NCBI RefSeq assembly: GCF_000622365.1
Contig: NZ_JASC01000014.1
Location: 1,674,001 to 1,738,000 of the forward strand
DNA from: Sulfitobacter noctilucae
GTDB lineage: Bacteria > Pseudomonadota > Alphaproteobacteria > Rhodobacterales > Rhodobacteraceae
Reading direction: 5' to 3'
DNA: 64,000 bases
The notes below the pieces were generated by a model. It had not been told where the DNA came from, did no database searches, and saw only the letters and a program-made list of their open reading frames with translations. Position numbers and translations under genes: made by a program. Within the stretch, counting starts at the first letter, position 1, and each line of letters begins with the position of its first letter. Of the stretch, positions 1-8,098 are shown one piece after another.

Positions 1-871
1 AGATGTAAGAGCTGAGGAATGACGCCACCGCTGAGGCCAGCACCAGAGCGCCCAATTGGTCCAATGTGCCACTGTCGCCCTGTCCCAAAACGACCAGATA
101 GGGCGGTGCCAGCGCGGTCGAGACGAGCAAGCCGCGCACGATGATGAAACGGCGCAGCGCGGGTGCATCCTTGAGCAAGGCAAAGCCCACGCCAGGGGCG
201 TCGCTCTCTTTGCTCGGCTTTTCTTCGATGCGCGAGAACAAGAGCGCCGCGAGGCCCCATAGGGCTGCCGCCAGTGCGATGGCCGCAATGATCACACCAC
301 GGCTTTGCGCCAAGCCCGAGATCAACAAAAGCGCAAAAACCACCACGCCGATGGCTGAAGCCGACCCGGCCAACCCAGTGACAGCGCCCCTTTGGGACTT
401 TGGCACCGTCTTGCCCAAAATATCCTTGTAGGACACCGAACAGGCCGCGCGGCAAAGCGCCAGCAGTCCGAGCGCACCACAGATCGCCAGCCCCGCTGCC
501 GCCCCCTGTAGCGTCAGCGCCGCCAGTACAATCAGCGCGGCTGCTGCTCCCTGCCCGGCGCTGCCCAGCACCCAGACCCATTTGCGAACGGACCGCGCAC
601 GAACCACCGATGCCAGTGGCATCTGTGGCAACAACGCGCCGGCCTCGCGGATGGGAACCAAGGCACCGGCATAGACCGCGGGCGCACCAAGCACCGTCAA
701 CAGCCAAGCCAGCACCAGTTTCGGGTCAATCAAACCATCGGCGACTTTCGTCATCGACAAGGACACAATGTGACGCAATCCGTTGCGCGATTGCGCGGCA
801 CCAGGCAGCTCATCCGCGCCGGAAATCGTCTCAAAGGCCTGTTGGGCGGCGGTGGGATCAGGGGTGCTCAT
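1..871 (-). CDS. MFS transporter, 3' end cut off by window edge
   Basis: Reading leftward from an ATG at 871, the frame stays open to the window edge, giving about 290 residues with no stop, so the C-terminus is missing. The protein is strongly hydrophobic, with Ala/Leu/Gly-rich helices separated by short loops. The segment with Lys-Ser-Gln-Arg-Gly near residue 165 resembles an MFS loop, and a charged central linker (around residues 220-235, Glu/Lys-rich) precedes the second half. These features fit a major facilitator superfamily permease. No substrate can be read from the sequence. It is divergent from the next MFS gene, with a 99-base gap carrying a near-perfect palindrome, so the two may share a regulator. 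Confidence 0.75.
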   Translation of the reverse strand, partial: MSTPDPTAAQQAFETISGADELPGAAQSRNGLRHIVSLSMTKVADGLIDPKLVLAWLLTVLGAPAVYAGALVPIREAGALLPQMPLASVVRARSVRKWVWVLGSAGQGAAAALIVLAALTLQGAAAGLAICGALGLLALCRAACSVSYKDILGKTVPKSQRGAVTGLAGSASAIGVVVFALLLISGLAQSRGVIIAAIALAAALWGLAALLFSRIEEKPSKESDAPGVGFALLKDAPALRRFIIVRGLLVSTALAPPYLVVLGQGDSGTLDQLGALVLASAVASFLSSYI

Positions 872-882
872 AGCGGATGGCC

Positions 883-900
883 TTTCGTTACGTAAGGAAA
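883..900. promoter_or_regulatory. Palindrome between divergent MFS genes (candidate operator)
   Basis: The bases TTTC-g-TTACGTAA-g-GAAA form an 18-bp dyad in which eight of nine pairs match. It lies 12 bases upstream of the leftward MFS start and about 70 bases upstream of the rightward one. Such symmetry is typical of a dimeric repressor site. No regulator gene lies next to it, so the binding protein is unknown. Confidence 0.4.
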
Positions 901-970
901 CCGGAGATAGTTCAGCTTGCGCCGCCCGCCAGTCTGTTGCCCAGGTCTTTCCCTCTGCTAAACCTGTTTA

Positions 971-2161
971 ATGAAGCCCACCCAGCCATATTCCTTTCTG
1001 ATCCCCGTCCTCTCCGCCTGCAATTTTGTCATTGGCATGGGCGCGTTCGTGATCATCGGGCTGTTGGAGCCTCTGGGCGCGGATCTGGGACGGTCGCCTG
1101 CGCAGGCGGGCCAGTTGATGACGATCTACGCAGTCGCCTATGCGATCCTGTCGCCGCTATTGGTGGCGATGACCGGTCGTACCGGACGCAGGCGTGTGAT
1201 GGCTGCGGCCTTCGTGCTCTTTACCCTTGCCGCTGCCCTCGCCGCCGTCGCCCCCGGTTTTGGACTACTGGCACTCAGCCGGATCATCGCCGCCGCTGGT
1301 GCGGGGCTATTTACTCCGATTGCTGCCGCCGTTGCCGCAGCACTTTACCCGCCGGAACAACGCGCCCGTGTGCTGGCCGCGGTATTTTTTGGCCTGACAA
1401 TCGCGCAGGTGGCAGGCGTGCCAGCGGGTAGCTACATTGCGTATTCGCTGGGCTGGCGCTGGGCCTTTGCCGTGGTTGTCGCATTTGGGTTTCCCTGCAT
1501 TTGGCTGATCTGGACGCGGGTACCTGCGGGCCTGACCTTTCAACCTGTTCAGCTGAGCGATCTGGGCCGCACCCTGCGCGATGGCCGTAGCATGTTGGCC
1601 GTGACCTTTACTGGTACCTTTCTAGGATCCATGTATGTGCTCTATACCTATATGGCGCCGCTGCTGAGCCAAAGCATGGGATTTGGCCGCGACGGGATCA
1701 CATTCACCCTGATCATGTTCGGGTTGGGCGCGGTCGGCGGCAATATCATGGGCGGATACCTCGCCGACCGCTTTGGCTGGCGGCGCACGCTGACAGGATT
1801 GTGCCTGAGCCAGATCATCCTGATGCCGATGTATTCGCTCTTGCCCGTTAGCGAACCGCTCTTGGCGGTCCTATCGGTGGTCTGGGCAGTCTGCGGCTGG
1901 TCGTTTATGGCAGGCCAGCAAATGCGGCTGATCACCTTTGCTGGTCCGAATGCGCCGGTGGTGCTGGCCCTGAATGCCGCAGCGATCTATGTGGGTGCGG
2001 CGGTTGGCTCTGCTTTTGGCGGGCTGGTGCTGGCGCAGTTCGGGCTGAACGCGCTCGGCCTTTTCGCGGGTCTGACTGCGGTGCTGGCGCTGGCTCACCT
2101 CACACTCTCGGCCTGGTTCACACCCGTGCCATTCGAGGACAAAATGCCAACAGCCCGCTGA
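971..2161 (+). CDS. MFS transporter, AraJ/YdhP-like drug:proton antiporter type
   Basis: This 396-residue protein has about twelve hydrophobic helices in two halves. After helix 2 it carries a Gly-Arg-Thr-Gly-Arg-Arg-Arg loop (around residues 73-80), the conserved MFS motif A position. A second such loop, with Ala-Asp-Arg-Phe-Gly-Trp-Arg-Arg, follows at about 260. The overall pattern resembles the DHA1 group of sugar-efflux/drug exporters (AraJ, YdhP). The ATG at 971 is the first in frame, but no convincing ribosome site precedes it. The gene is divergent from the MFS gene at the left edge. Family assignment is sound; the substrate is unknown. Confidence 0.85.
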   Translation: MKPTQPYSFLIPVLSACNFVIGMGAFVIIGLLEPLGADLGRSPAQAGQLMTIYAVAYAILSPLLVAMTGRTGRRRVMAAAFVLFTLAAALAAVAPGFGLLALSRIIAAAGAGLFTPIAAAVAAALYPPEQRARVLAAVFFGLTIAQVAGVPAGSYIAYSLGWRWAFAVVVAFGFPCIWLIWTRVPAGLTFQPVQLSDLGRTLRDGRSMLAVTFTGTFLGSMYVLYTYMAPLLSQSMGFGRDGITFTLIMFGLGAVGGNIMGGYLADRFGWRRTLTGLCLSQIILMPMYSLLPVSEPLLAVLSVVWAVCGWSFMAGQQMRLITFAGPNAPVVLALNAAAIYVGAAVGSAFGGLVLAQFGLNALGLFAGLTAVLALAHLTLSAWFTPVPFEDKMPTAR

Positions 2162-2268
2162 ATGCCTGGGCCCCACCCTTGACGCGCCGCAAAAGCCCCG
2201 CCAAAAGCGACACACATAACCCGCAACCGGGCGTCTCGTGGGCGCCAAACTGACGAGGAGGCCCTTTG

Positions 2269-4215
2269 ATGGCTCAAATCTCTCTCACCCTTCCCGATGG
2301 CAATGCACGATCCTACGACGCAGGTATCACTGCGGGCGAAGTGGCTGCCGATATCTCCAAATCACTTGGCAAAAAGGCGATCAGCGCCACCGTGAACGGT
2401 GCGCACTACGATCTGGCCTGGCCGATTGAAGCGGATTCAGACATCGCGATCCACACCATGGCCGACGAAGAGCAAGCAAATGAGCTGGTGCGCCACGATC
2501 TAGCCCACATCATGGCCCGCGCCGTGCAGGAAATCTGGCCCGACACCAAGGTCACCATCGGCCCGGTGATCAAGGACGGCTGGTACTACGACTTTGACCG
2601 GGCAGAGCCGTTCACCCCCGAAGACCTCGGTCTTATCGAAAAGAAGATGAAAGAGATCATCAACAAGCGCGATCCCGTCCGCACCGAAGTCTGGGACCGT
2701 GCACGCGCGATCAAGCATTACGAGGACAATGGCGAGCCTTACAAGGTTGAGCTGATCGACGCCATTCCAGGCGACGAGCCGCTGCGGATGTACTGGCATG
2801 GCGACTGGCAGGACCTGTGCCGGGGTCCGCACCTGCAGCATACCGGGCAAGTGCCCGGCGATGCCTTCAAGCTGATGTCCATCGCTGGCGCCTATTGGCG
2901 TGGCGATTCCGACCGCGCCATGCTGCAACGCATCTACGGCGTGGCATTCACCGGCAAGGAAAAGCTCAAAGCGCATCTGAATATGCTGGAGGAAGCCGCC
3001 AAACGCGACCACCGCAAGCTGGGCCGCGAAATGGACCTGTTCCACATGCAGGAAGAAGCACCCGGCCAGATTTTCTGGCACGCCAACGGCTGGATGATCT
3101 ACACCCAACTGCAAGACTATATGCGCCGCAAACAGCGCGCAGGCGGCTATGTCGAAGTGAACACACCGCAGGTCGTGGACCGCAAGCTGTGGGAGGCCTC
3201 CGGCCATTGGGAAAAATACCAGGAACATATGTTCATCGTCGAAGTCGACGAAGATCACGCCCGCGAGAAGGCCGTGAACGCGCTCAAGCCGATGAACTGT
3301 CCTTGTCACGTTCAGATCTTCAACCAGGGTCTAAAGTCCTATCGCGACCTACCCCTGCGCATGGCCGAGTTCGGCTCGTGCAACCGCTATGAACCCTCCG
3401 GTGCCTTGCATGGCATCATGCGCGTGCGCGGGTTCACCCAGGACGATGGTCACATTTTCTGTCGCGAAGACCAGATCGAGGAAGAGACCCTCATCTACAT
3501 CGAATTCCTCTCAAGCATCTACAAAGACCTCGGGTTCGAAAATTTCAAAGTGAAGTTCTCCGATCGCCCCGACACCCGCGCCGGGTCCGATGAGGTTTGG
3601 GACAAAGCCGAAGAGGCTCTCCTGTCCGCCACCCGTAAAGCCGGGATCGAGCCTGAATTGAATCCCGGTGAAGGCGCATTCTATGGCCCGAAGCTGGAAT
3701 TCGTGCTGACCGACGCCATCGGTCGCGATTGGCAGTGCGGCACCCATCAGGTGGACTTTGTCCTGCCAGAACGGCTCGACGCCAGCTACATCGGTGCGGA
3801 CGGCGCGAAACATCGCCCTGTCATGCTGCACCGCGCGACCCTCGGATCGTTCGAGCGGTTTATCGGGATCCTGATCGAAGAACACGCGGGCAAACTACCT
3901 TTCTGGCTCGCTCCACGTCAGGTTGTTGTCGCCTCCATCACCTCAGAGGCCGACGACTATGTGATGGAAGTGGTAAATACTTTGAAAGCCGCAGGCGTGC
4001 GTGCCGAAGCGGACATGCGCAACGAAAAGATCAACTATAAGGTGCGCGAGCATTCGGTCGGCAAAGTGCCCGTCATTCTGGCTGTCGGTGCGCGCGAGGT
4101 TGAGGAAAAGACAGTTTCAGTGCGCCGTTTAGGCCAGAAACAAACCAGCGTGGAAGCCTTGGCAGAGGTTACCGCCTCGCTCGGTACAGAAGCCACACCG
4201 CCAGATCTACGCTGA
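2269..4215 (+). CDS. thrS: Threonyl-tRNA synthetase
   Basis: The enzyme charges tRNA-Thr with threonine in the cytoplasm and edits mischarged serine. Its 648 residues match full-length bacterial ThrRS: an N-terminal TGS domain (about 1-62), the editing domain, a class II catalytic core and a C-terminal anticodon-binding domain. Core motifs are visible: Met-Asn-Cys-Pro-Cys-His near 343, Arg-Tyr-Glu-Pro-Ser-Gly near 372, Asp-Asp-Gly-His near 394 and Leu-His-Arg-Ala near 521. The Cys, His and His in these are the expected zinc ligands. The ATG at 2269 has a GAGGAG ribosome site eight bases upstream; an in-frame TTG one codon earlier is less likely. The gene appears monocistronic. Confidence 0.98.
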   Translation: MAQISLTLPDGNARSYDAGITAGEVAADISKSLGKKAISATVNGAHYDLAWPIEADSDIAIHTMADEEQANELVRHDLAHIMARAVQEIWPDTKVTIGPVIKDGWYYDFDRAEPFTPEDLGLIEKKMKEIINKRDPVRTEVWDRARAIKHYEDNGEPYKVELIDAIPGDEPLRMYWHGDWQDLCRGPHLQHTGQVPGDAFKLMSIAGAYWRGDSDRAMLQRIYGVAFTGKEKLKAHLNMLEEAAKRDHRKLGREMDLFHMQEEAPGQIFWHANGWMIYTQLQDYMRRKQRAGGYVEVNTPQVVDRKLWEASGHWEKYQEHMFIVEVDEDHAREKAVNALKPMNCPCHVQIFNQGLKSYRDLPLRMAEFGSCNRYEPSGALHGIMRVRGFTQDDGHIFCREDQIEEETLIYIEFLSSIYKDLGFENFKVKFSDRPDTRAGSDEVWDKAEEALLSATRKAGIEPELNPGEGAFYGPKLEFVLTDAIGRDWQCGTHQVDFVLPERLDASYIGADGAKHRPVMLHRATLGSFERFIGILIEEHAGKLPFWLAPRQVVVASITSEADDYVMEVVNTLKAAGVRAEADMRNEKINYKVREHSVGKVPVILAVGAREVEEKTVSVRRLGQKQTSVEALAEVTASLGTEATPPDLR

Positions 4216-4287
4216 CCGAATGACAATCGCGAATTGAGTGTAACAATTGGCGAGGAACGACAGGCGCGGCGGGGACATCCCTGCTGC

Positions 4288-4305
4288 GCCTGAAATATTT
4301 CAGGC
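4288..4305. promoter_or_regulatory. Perfect 18-bp palindrome upstream of the bufferin operon
   Basis: The sequence GCCTGAAATATTTCAGGC is a perfect palindrome in the 237-base gap between thrS and the bufferin precursor gene. As RNA it would give a seven-pair stem with a four-base ATAT loop, but no T-run follows on either strand, which argues against a standard terminator for thrS. It could equally be an operator about 150 bases before the precursor start. Nothing else in this gap resembles a convincing sigma-70 promoter. Confidence 0.35.
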
Positions 4306-4452
4306 CCATTGCTTCAGAAATTGGCGGCAGATATGCTGTTCCAACCCGATTTTCTGACAGGATCGTGACACACCGGCTCGTGAATGGCGCTCAATTGCCG
4401 GAAATGGTCTAAATGTCGCACCAACATACAAAACATACTTAGGAGGACCCCA

Positions 4453-4755
4453 ATGTCTCATGCTATGAAATCAGTTGCCATCGCCGGTGCCGTCGCAGCG
4501 GCCCTGTCCGCACAGACCACAACCGCAGAAGCTGCAGCCAAAGAGAAATGCTATGGCGTGTCTCTGGCTGGCGAAAATGATTGCGCAGCGGGTCCGGGCA
4601 CCACATGTGCAGGCACATCTGTGACCGACTATCAAGGCAACGCCTGGACATTGGTTGATGCCGGCACCTGCGAAGAGATCGATCTGCCGCAGATGGCGGA
4701 TGGCACCGACCGCAGAGGCTCCCTTGAACCACAGGACCGCGACTTGCCTGCCTAA
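4453..4755 (+). CDS. bufA: Bufferin-type RiPP precursor (DUF2282, BufA/GigA-like)
   Basis: This 100-residue protein has a signal peptide (hydrophobic 7-20, probable cleavage after Ala-Glu-Ala near 27), then a core with four cysteines at 33, 44, 52 and 73 in the contexts Lys-Cys-Tyr-Gly, Asn-Asp-Cys-Ala, Thr-Thr-Cys-Ala and Gly-Thr-Cys-Glu. A charged tail follows. This is the DUF2282 pattern. In Caulobacter, bufferins of this family are exported peptides whose cysteines are modified by the neighbouring MNIO enzyme and which bind copper. The ATG at 4453 follows an AGGAGG ribosome site by about seven bases; the in-frame ATG at 4384 lacks one and would spoil the signal peptide. The usual Glu-Gly-Lys-Cys motif reads Lys-Glu-Lys-Cys here. 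Metal specificity is inferred from the family. Confidence 0.88.
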   Translation: MSHAMKSVAIAGAVAAALSAQTTTAEAAAKEKCYGVSLAGENDCAAGPGTTCAGTSVTDYQGNAWTLVDAGTCEEIDLPQMADGTDRRGSLEPQDRDLPA

Positions 4756-4764
4756 ACCAGAAAT

Positions 4765-4794
4765 GTCGGGTGCGTGCCTTCGCATGCGCCCGGC
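4765..4794 (+). other. Strong RNA hairpin between bufA and bufB
   Basis: Bases 4765-4777 pair with 4782-4794 around a CTTC loop to form a GC-rich stem of thirteen pairs including three G-T wobbles. It starts ten bases after the bufA stop and ends 30 bases before the bufB start. No T-run follows. A hairpin here would protect the short precursor mRNA end or terminate part of the transcripts, giving more precursor than enzyme; that role is inference. Confidence 0.55.
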
Positions 4795-4824
4795 CCACGT
4801 CCCGAATGGAACAGGAAGCGCTTC

Positions 4825-5673
4825 ATGCTCGATACGCCGCCGCGCCTTGACCGCCTGCCAAATACCCCCGGTGTTGGCTACAAGCCTCAGCATTTCAACG
4901 ATCTAATGGCCGACCCCGGTTCCGTTGAGTGGATTGAGGTCCATGCAGAGAACTATATGGGTGACGGGGGGCGGCCCTTGGCACAGCTAGCGGCGCTTTC
5001 TGAACGCTTCGCCATATCCGTTCACGGCGTCGGCCTTTCCATCGGCGGTGAAACCCCGCTGGACCTGGACCACCTTGCCCGCCTGAAACGCCTTTGTGAT
5101 TGGATCAAACCCGCCAGCTTTTCTGAACACCTCGCATGGTCCACACATGGGGCCGAGTTCATGAACGATCTGCTGCCCCTTCCCTATACCGAGGCAACGC
5201 TGGACCGCGTCTGCGATCATATCAATCAGGTGCAGGATGTGCTGGGCCGTCAAATGATCCTGGAAAACCCATCGAGTTATCTTGTATTTGCAGAAAGCAC
5301 CTTGTCAGAAACCGACTTTTTAGACGAGGTTACCCACCGAACCAACTGCGGCCTCTTGCTGGATGTAAACAATGTATTCGTTTCATCCACAAATCTGAGT
5401 GTCAGCCCTCAGACCTATCTCGACTCTTATCCTATGCACCGCGTCGGCGAATTTCACGTGGGCGGCCACGATGAGGATACTGACGACCACGGCGCGCCCC
5501 TGCTCATCGACAGCCACGCAGCGCCGGTGACGGATCCGGTATGGACCCTGCTTGATATGGCCCTAGCCAAGACCGGTCCGATGCCAGTTTTGGTGGAATG
5601 GGATACCGATGTGCCGGATTGGTCTGTGTTAAAGGCCGAAGCTGCCCACGCTGCGTTGGCGCTGACAAAGTGA
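4825..5673 (+). CDS. bufB: MNIO family RiPP-modifying enzyme (DUF692, BufB/GigB-like)
   Basis: DUF692 proteins are multinuclear non-haem iron oxygenases with a TIM-barrel fold that oxidise cysteines of peptide precursors. This 282-residue copy carries the expected metal-site motifs: Val-His-Gly-Val-Gly-Leu at 66-71, Ser-Glu-His at 100-102, Leu-Glu-Asn-Pro-Ser at 146-150, Leu-Asp-Val-Asn-Asn at 179-183, Phe-His-Val-Gly-Gly-His at 210-215 and a C-terminal Val-Glu-Trp-Asp. No signal peptide is present, so modification is cytoplasmic, before export of the precursor. The start at 4825 has an AGGAAG site six bases upstream; the frame is open further back to 4774 without one. It lies directly behind bufA and overlaps bufC by four bases. 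Confidence 0.93.
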   Translation: MLDTPPRLDRLPNTPGVGYKPQHFNDLMADPGSVEWIEVHAENYMGDGGRPLAQLAALSERFAISVHGVGLSIGGETPLDLDHLARLKRLCDWIKPASFSEHLAWSTHGAEFMNDLLPLPYTEATLDRVCDHINQVQDVLGRQMILENPSSYLVFAESTLSETDFLDEVTHRTNCGLLLDVNNVFVSSTNLSVSPQTYLDSYPMHRVGEFHVGGHDEDTDDHGAPLLIDSHAAPVTDPVWTLLDMALAKTGPMPVLVEWDTDVPDWSVLKAEAAHAALALTK

Positions 5674-6428
5674 CCGACCAAGCGAGTTTTCGGCAAGGAT
5701 TGCTGGATCCGGCCCAACCCGCACCCGAAAACCTGCTGGATGGTGCCGCAGCGCCTGCGGGCAAGCGCTATGACGTCTATCGCAACAACGTGACACATTC
5801 GCTGATAGAGGCGATGAAAGCGGCGTTCCCGCTCATTCACAAACTAATCGGTGCGCAGAATTTCAGCACGGTCGCCACCGAATATGTCCGCACACACCCG
5901 CCGCGCTCTCCAGTGATGATGTTCTACGGCACTGAGTTTCCTGGATTTCTGCCCAACTTCCCACCACTCGCCCATATTGGCTATCTCGCCGATGCCGCCC
6001 GGCTTGATCTGGCCTTGCGACAATCCTATCACGCCGCCGACACAGCCGCGTTCGATCCGGCACCGTTGCAAACACTCAGCCCTGACGCCCTCATGGACGC
6101 AAGGGTTTCCCTTGCACCTGCGACCCGGCTCATCGCGTCAAACTGGCCGCTTTATGATATCTGGGCCTTCAACAATCTGACCAATGCGCAAAAACCGCAA
6201 AGTTTGGCCCAGGACGTTATGATCACACGGCCCGGCTTTGACCCTGCGCCGCATGCCCTGCCCCCAGGGGCCTTCCAGTGGCTCACGGCATTGGCCGATG
6301 GCAGCTCTTTTGGACAAGCCCATGACTTCGCATTGAATAAAAACCCTAACTTTGATCTCGCGGTCGGCCTGTCCCTCGCCCTGAGCACACATGCATTTGC
6401 CAAAATCGACCACAAGGAATTGAAATGA
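5670..6428 (+). CDS. bufC: DUF2063 partner protein of the MNIO enzyme (BufC/GigC-like)
   Basis: The N-terminal part (roughly 5-95) shows the DUF2063 signature, with Lys-Arg-Tyr-Asp-Val-Tyr-Arg-Asn-Asn-Val followed by an Ala-Phe-Pro motif. In bufferin and related MNIO systems this domain is thought to recognise the precursor and deliver it to the DUF692 enzyme. The remaining 150 residues form a less conserved second domain. The start is a GTG at 5670 that overlaps the bufB stop in a GTGA arrangement, indicating translational coupling; in-frame codons further upstream lie within bufB and have no ribosome site. The stop overlaps the next ATG in ATGA. The protein is cytoplasmic, 252 residues. Confidence 0.9.
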   Translation: MTDQASFRQGLLDPAQPAPENLLDGAAAPAGKRYDVYRNNVTHSLIEAMKAAFPLIHKLIGAQNFSTVATEYVRTHPPRSPVMMFYGTEFPGFLPNFPPLAHIGYLADAARLDLALRQSYHAADTAAFDPAPLQTLSPDALMDARVSLAPATRLIASNWPLYDIWAFNNLTNAQKPQSLAQDVMITRPGFDPAPHALPPGAFQWLTALADGSSFGQAHDFALNKNPNFDLAVGLSLALSTHAFAKIDHKELK

Positions 6429-6973
6429 AAACACTTTCAGCCCGCTACCGCACCATAGGCGCAGCCCTTAATCGCACCGACTGGGTATTGCCCACACTCG
6501 CACGTTTTCTGTTTGCTGCGGTCCTGCTCATCTATTTCCTGAATTCGGGTCTGACAAAATTAGGGGAAGGGTTTGCCGGCCTCTGGACGCCCTCGGTTGG
6601 GGCCTACGCCCAGATTTTCCCGCGCGCGCTGGAAGCCGCCGGATATGACACCGATGCATTGTCGATCTTCCATCGGCTGGTTGTGGTAGCCGGCACATGG
6701 GCGGAATTTCTGCTGCCTGCAATGATTGTGTTGGGGATAATGACGCGGCTGGCCGCCCTGGGCATGATCGGTTTCGTGGTCGTGCAGTCTGTAACAGATC
6801 TCGTGGGGCATGGAGCGACCGACGCACTGGGAGAATGGTTCGACCGGTTCCCGGATGCGGCCATTCTTGATCAGCGCGCACTTTGGATCTTTCTCTTGAT
6901 CACCCTGATCATCAAAGGCGCAGGCCCCATATCGTTTGATCGGGCCTTGGCACCGTCGAAACCCACGCCGTAA
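6425..6973 (+). CDS. DoxX family membrane protein of the bufferin operon
   Basis: This 182-residue protein has four predicted membrane helices (about 22-42, 80-98, 101-121 and 147-166) and the DoxX-like stretch ending in Asn-Ser-Gly-Leu-Thr-Lys near residue 44. It overlaps bufC by ATGA and ends six bases before the convergent ArsC-like gene. DoxX-type genes often close DUF2282-DUF692-DUF2063 operons and correspond to the fourth gene of the gold-induced gig operons. Its role is unknown; a quinone- or redox-linked step in the inner membrane is a guess from the DoxX/DoxD name family. No terminator is visible between it and the convergent neighbour. Confidence 0.85.
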   Translation: MKTLSARYRTIGAALNRTDWVLPTLARFLFAAVLLIYFLNSGLTKLGEGFAGLWTPSVGAYAQIFPRALEAAGYDTDALSIFHRLVVVAGTWAEFLLPAMIVLGIMTRLAALGMIGFVVVQSVTDLVGHGATDALGEWFDRFPDAAILDQRALWIFLLITLIIKGAGPISFDRALAPSKPTP

Positions 6974-6979
6974 GTTGCC

Positions 6980-7300
6980 CTAAAGCAACGCGCGAATATC
7001 GCGCTCTATATCAATGTTCCAGCTTAGGAAAAGAGAGTTGTCCACATCAATTAAAGGGCGCTTCATCAGACTCGGATGACGCTTGAGCAAGGTCAACTGC
7101 GGCGTGTCGCGCTCGGCTTCGTCCAGGCCACGCCATGTGGTTGAACGTGTGTTCACCAAGGCCGACCCAAACGCATCCGAGGCCGCTTGTAACACCTCAT
7201 CCGGCACACCGTCACTGCGCACATCACGGAAAGTGGCGTCCGGAAATGCCTTGATAGCCTTACGGCATGTGTCGCAGTTTTTCAGCCCGTAAATGATCAA
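6980..7300 (-). CDS. ArsC/Spx-family small reductase (YffB-like)
   Basis: This 106-residue thioredoxin-fold protein begins with a short strand and then Lys-Asn-Cys-Asp-Thr-Cys-Arg-Lys, the family's N-terminal cysteine motif. The later segment Leu-Lys-Arg-His-Pro-Ser-Leu-Met-Lys-Arg-Pro-Leu-Ile matches the conserved Arg-Pro turn of ArsC/YffB proteins. Without other ars genes nearby, arsenate reduction is unproven; many such proteins act on glutathione-linked substrates. The start is a TTG at 7300, supported by GGAGG five bases upstream, and no better ATG exists. It is convergent with the bufferin operon and divergent from the cold-shock gene. Confidence 0.85.
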   Translation of the reverse strand: MIIYGLKNCDTCRKAIKAFPDATFRDVRSDGVPDEVLQAASDAFGSALVNTRSTTWRGLDEAERDTPQLTLLKRHPSLMKRPLIDVDNSLFLSWNIDIERDIRALL

Positions 7301-7459
7301 TTTCGCCTCCGTTTGTGGGGATACAGAAGTTTTTAGAACCCCATTCCTTGATTTTTACGCGTTTTGCCCGATGTTTTGAATATGAGCCGCAGGATCGCAC
7401 CTACCCACCCCGGGTGTGCGCAAATCGGCATCTTACAAGGCAAGGGAGGCAAGATTTTC

Positions 7460-7666
7460 ATGCCAACAGGTACGGTAAAATGGTTCAACACAACCAAGGG
7501 ATACGGGTTTATCGCGCCAGAAGGCGGCGGCAATGACGTCTTCGTCCATATCTCTGCTGTCGAACGCTCGGGCCTCACAGGGCTGGCCGACGACCAGAAG
7601 GTTGAGTTCGAGCTTTCCGAAGGACGGGACGGACGTCAAATGGCCACGGACCTGACGCTCATTTAA
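7460..7666 (+). CDS. Cold-shock domain protein
   Basis: A 68-residue single cold-shock domain with RNP1 (Lys-Gly-Tyr-Gly-Phe-Ile, about 15-20) and RNP2 (Val-Phe-Val-His-Ile, about 27-31). Such proteins bind single-stranded RNA and DNA and act as RNA chaperones. The ATG at 7460 is preceded by GGGAGG ten bases upstream. The 159-base gap to the divergent ArsC-like gene leaves room for a long leader, as is common for cold-shock mRNAs. A double hairpin follows the stop codon. Confidence 0.95.
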   Translation: MPTGTVKWFNTTKGYGFIAPEGGGNDVFVHISAVERSGLTGLADDQKVEFELSEGRDGRQMATDLTLI

Positions 7667-7708
7667 GGTGCAGCCCAGCAGATCATCTGCTGGGTAATTC
7701 AGTGCACC
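7667..7708 (+). terminator. Two-stem hairpin after the cold-shock gene
   Basis: An inner perfect nine-pair stem CCCAGCAGA/TCTGCTGGG (7674-7694, three-base loop) sits inside an outer GGTGCA/TGCACC stem (7667-7672 with 7703-7708). It begins immediately after the stop codon. No clear T-run follows, so it may terminate weakly or protect the 3' end. It also separates the gene from the convergent gene at 7717-8016. Confidence 0.55.
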
Positions 7709-7716
7709 ATCTGCGT

Positions 7717-8016
7717 TCAGTAGTTTGAACAGCCTTTTGTGCCAGGCAGACACGTTGGGCGCGCCGAACGCACGACGCGGCGCACCTTGTGGACCTTCTT
7801 CTTGGCGACGGGGTGCGCCATCATCTGGTTATAGCTCATGTGCTGGTTCGGCTGACCACAGCAAATGACGCCCGAGATGGTGATCGGCTGAAGGCCGGCC
7901 GGGCAATAGTTAGCTGCGTGATATGGATAAATCTTGGCTTCTGCCGCGACCTGTGTCGGCAACATGCTGGCCATCATCAGGCCAAGACCTGTCAGTGCTC
8001 CGGTTATCAGACGCAT
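7717..8016 (-). CDS. Small exported cysteine-containing protein, unknown function
   Basis: A 99-residue protein with a clear signal peptide (hydrophobic 4-18, likely cleavage after Val-Ala-Ala near 25). The mature part has five cysteines: one in Tyr-Cys-Pro-Ala-Gly, a Cys-Cys pair, and Cys-Leu-Pro-Gly-Thr-Lys-Gly-Cys near the C-terminus. A basic Lys-Lys-Lys-Val-His-Lys-Val-Arg-Arg stretch separates them. The paired cysteines suggest disulfides in the periplasm. The ATG at 8016 has a GAGGG ribosome site. I do not recognise the family. It converges on the cold-shock gene and is not obviously linked to any pathway here. Confidence 0.7.
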   Translation of the reverse strand: MRLITGALTGLGLMMASMLPTQVAAEAKIYPYHAANYCPAGLQPITISGVICCGQPNQHMSYNQMMAHPVAKKKVHKVRRVVRSARPTCLPGTKGCSNY

Positions 8017-8098
8017 AAAATCCCTCGTTTCTTTTCGTTTTTACCGCATTTTTGTTGCCATGACATTGCCGTGAGCGCCCTGTCAAGTCCAGCCCTTT

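Noticed and set aside
4240..4440. ECF sigma-factor promoter for the bufferin operon
   Set aside because: GTAACA and GTGACA words occur but no matching -10 element at a proper distance was found.
4384..4452. Upstream ATG for the bufferin precursor
   Set aside because: It has no ribosome site and would place 23 extra residues before the signal peptide.
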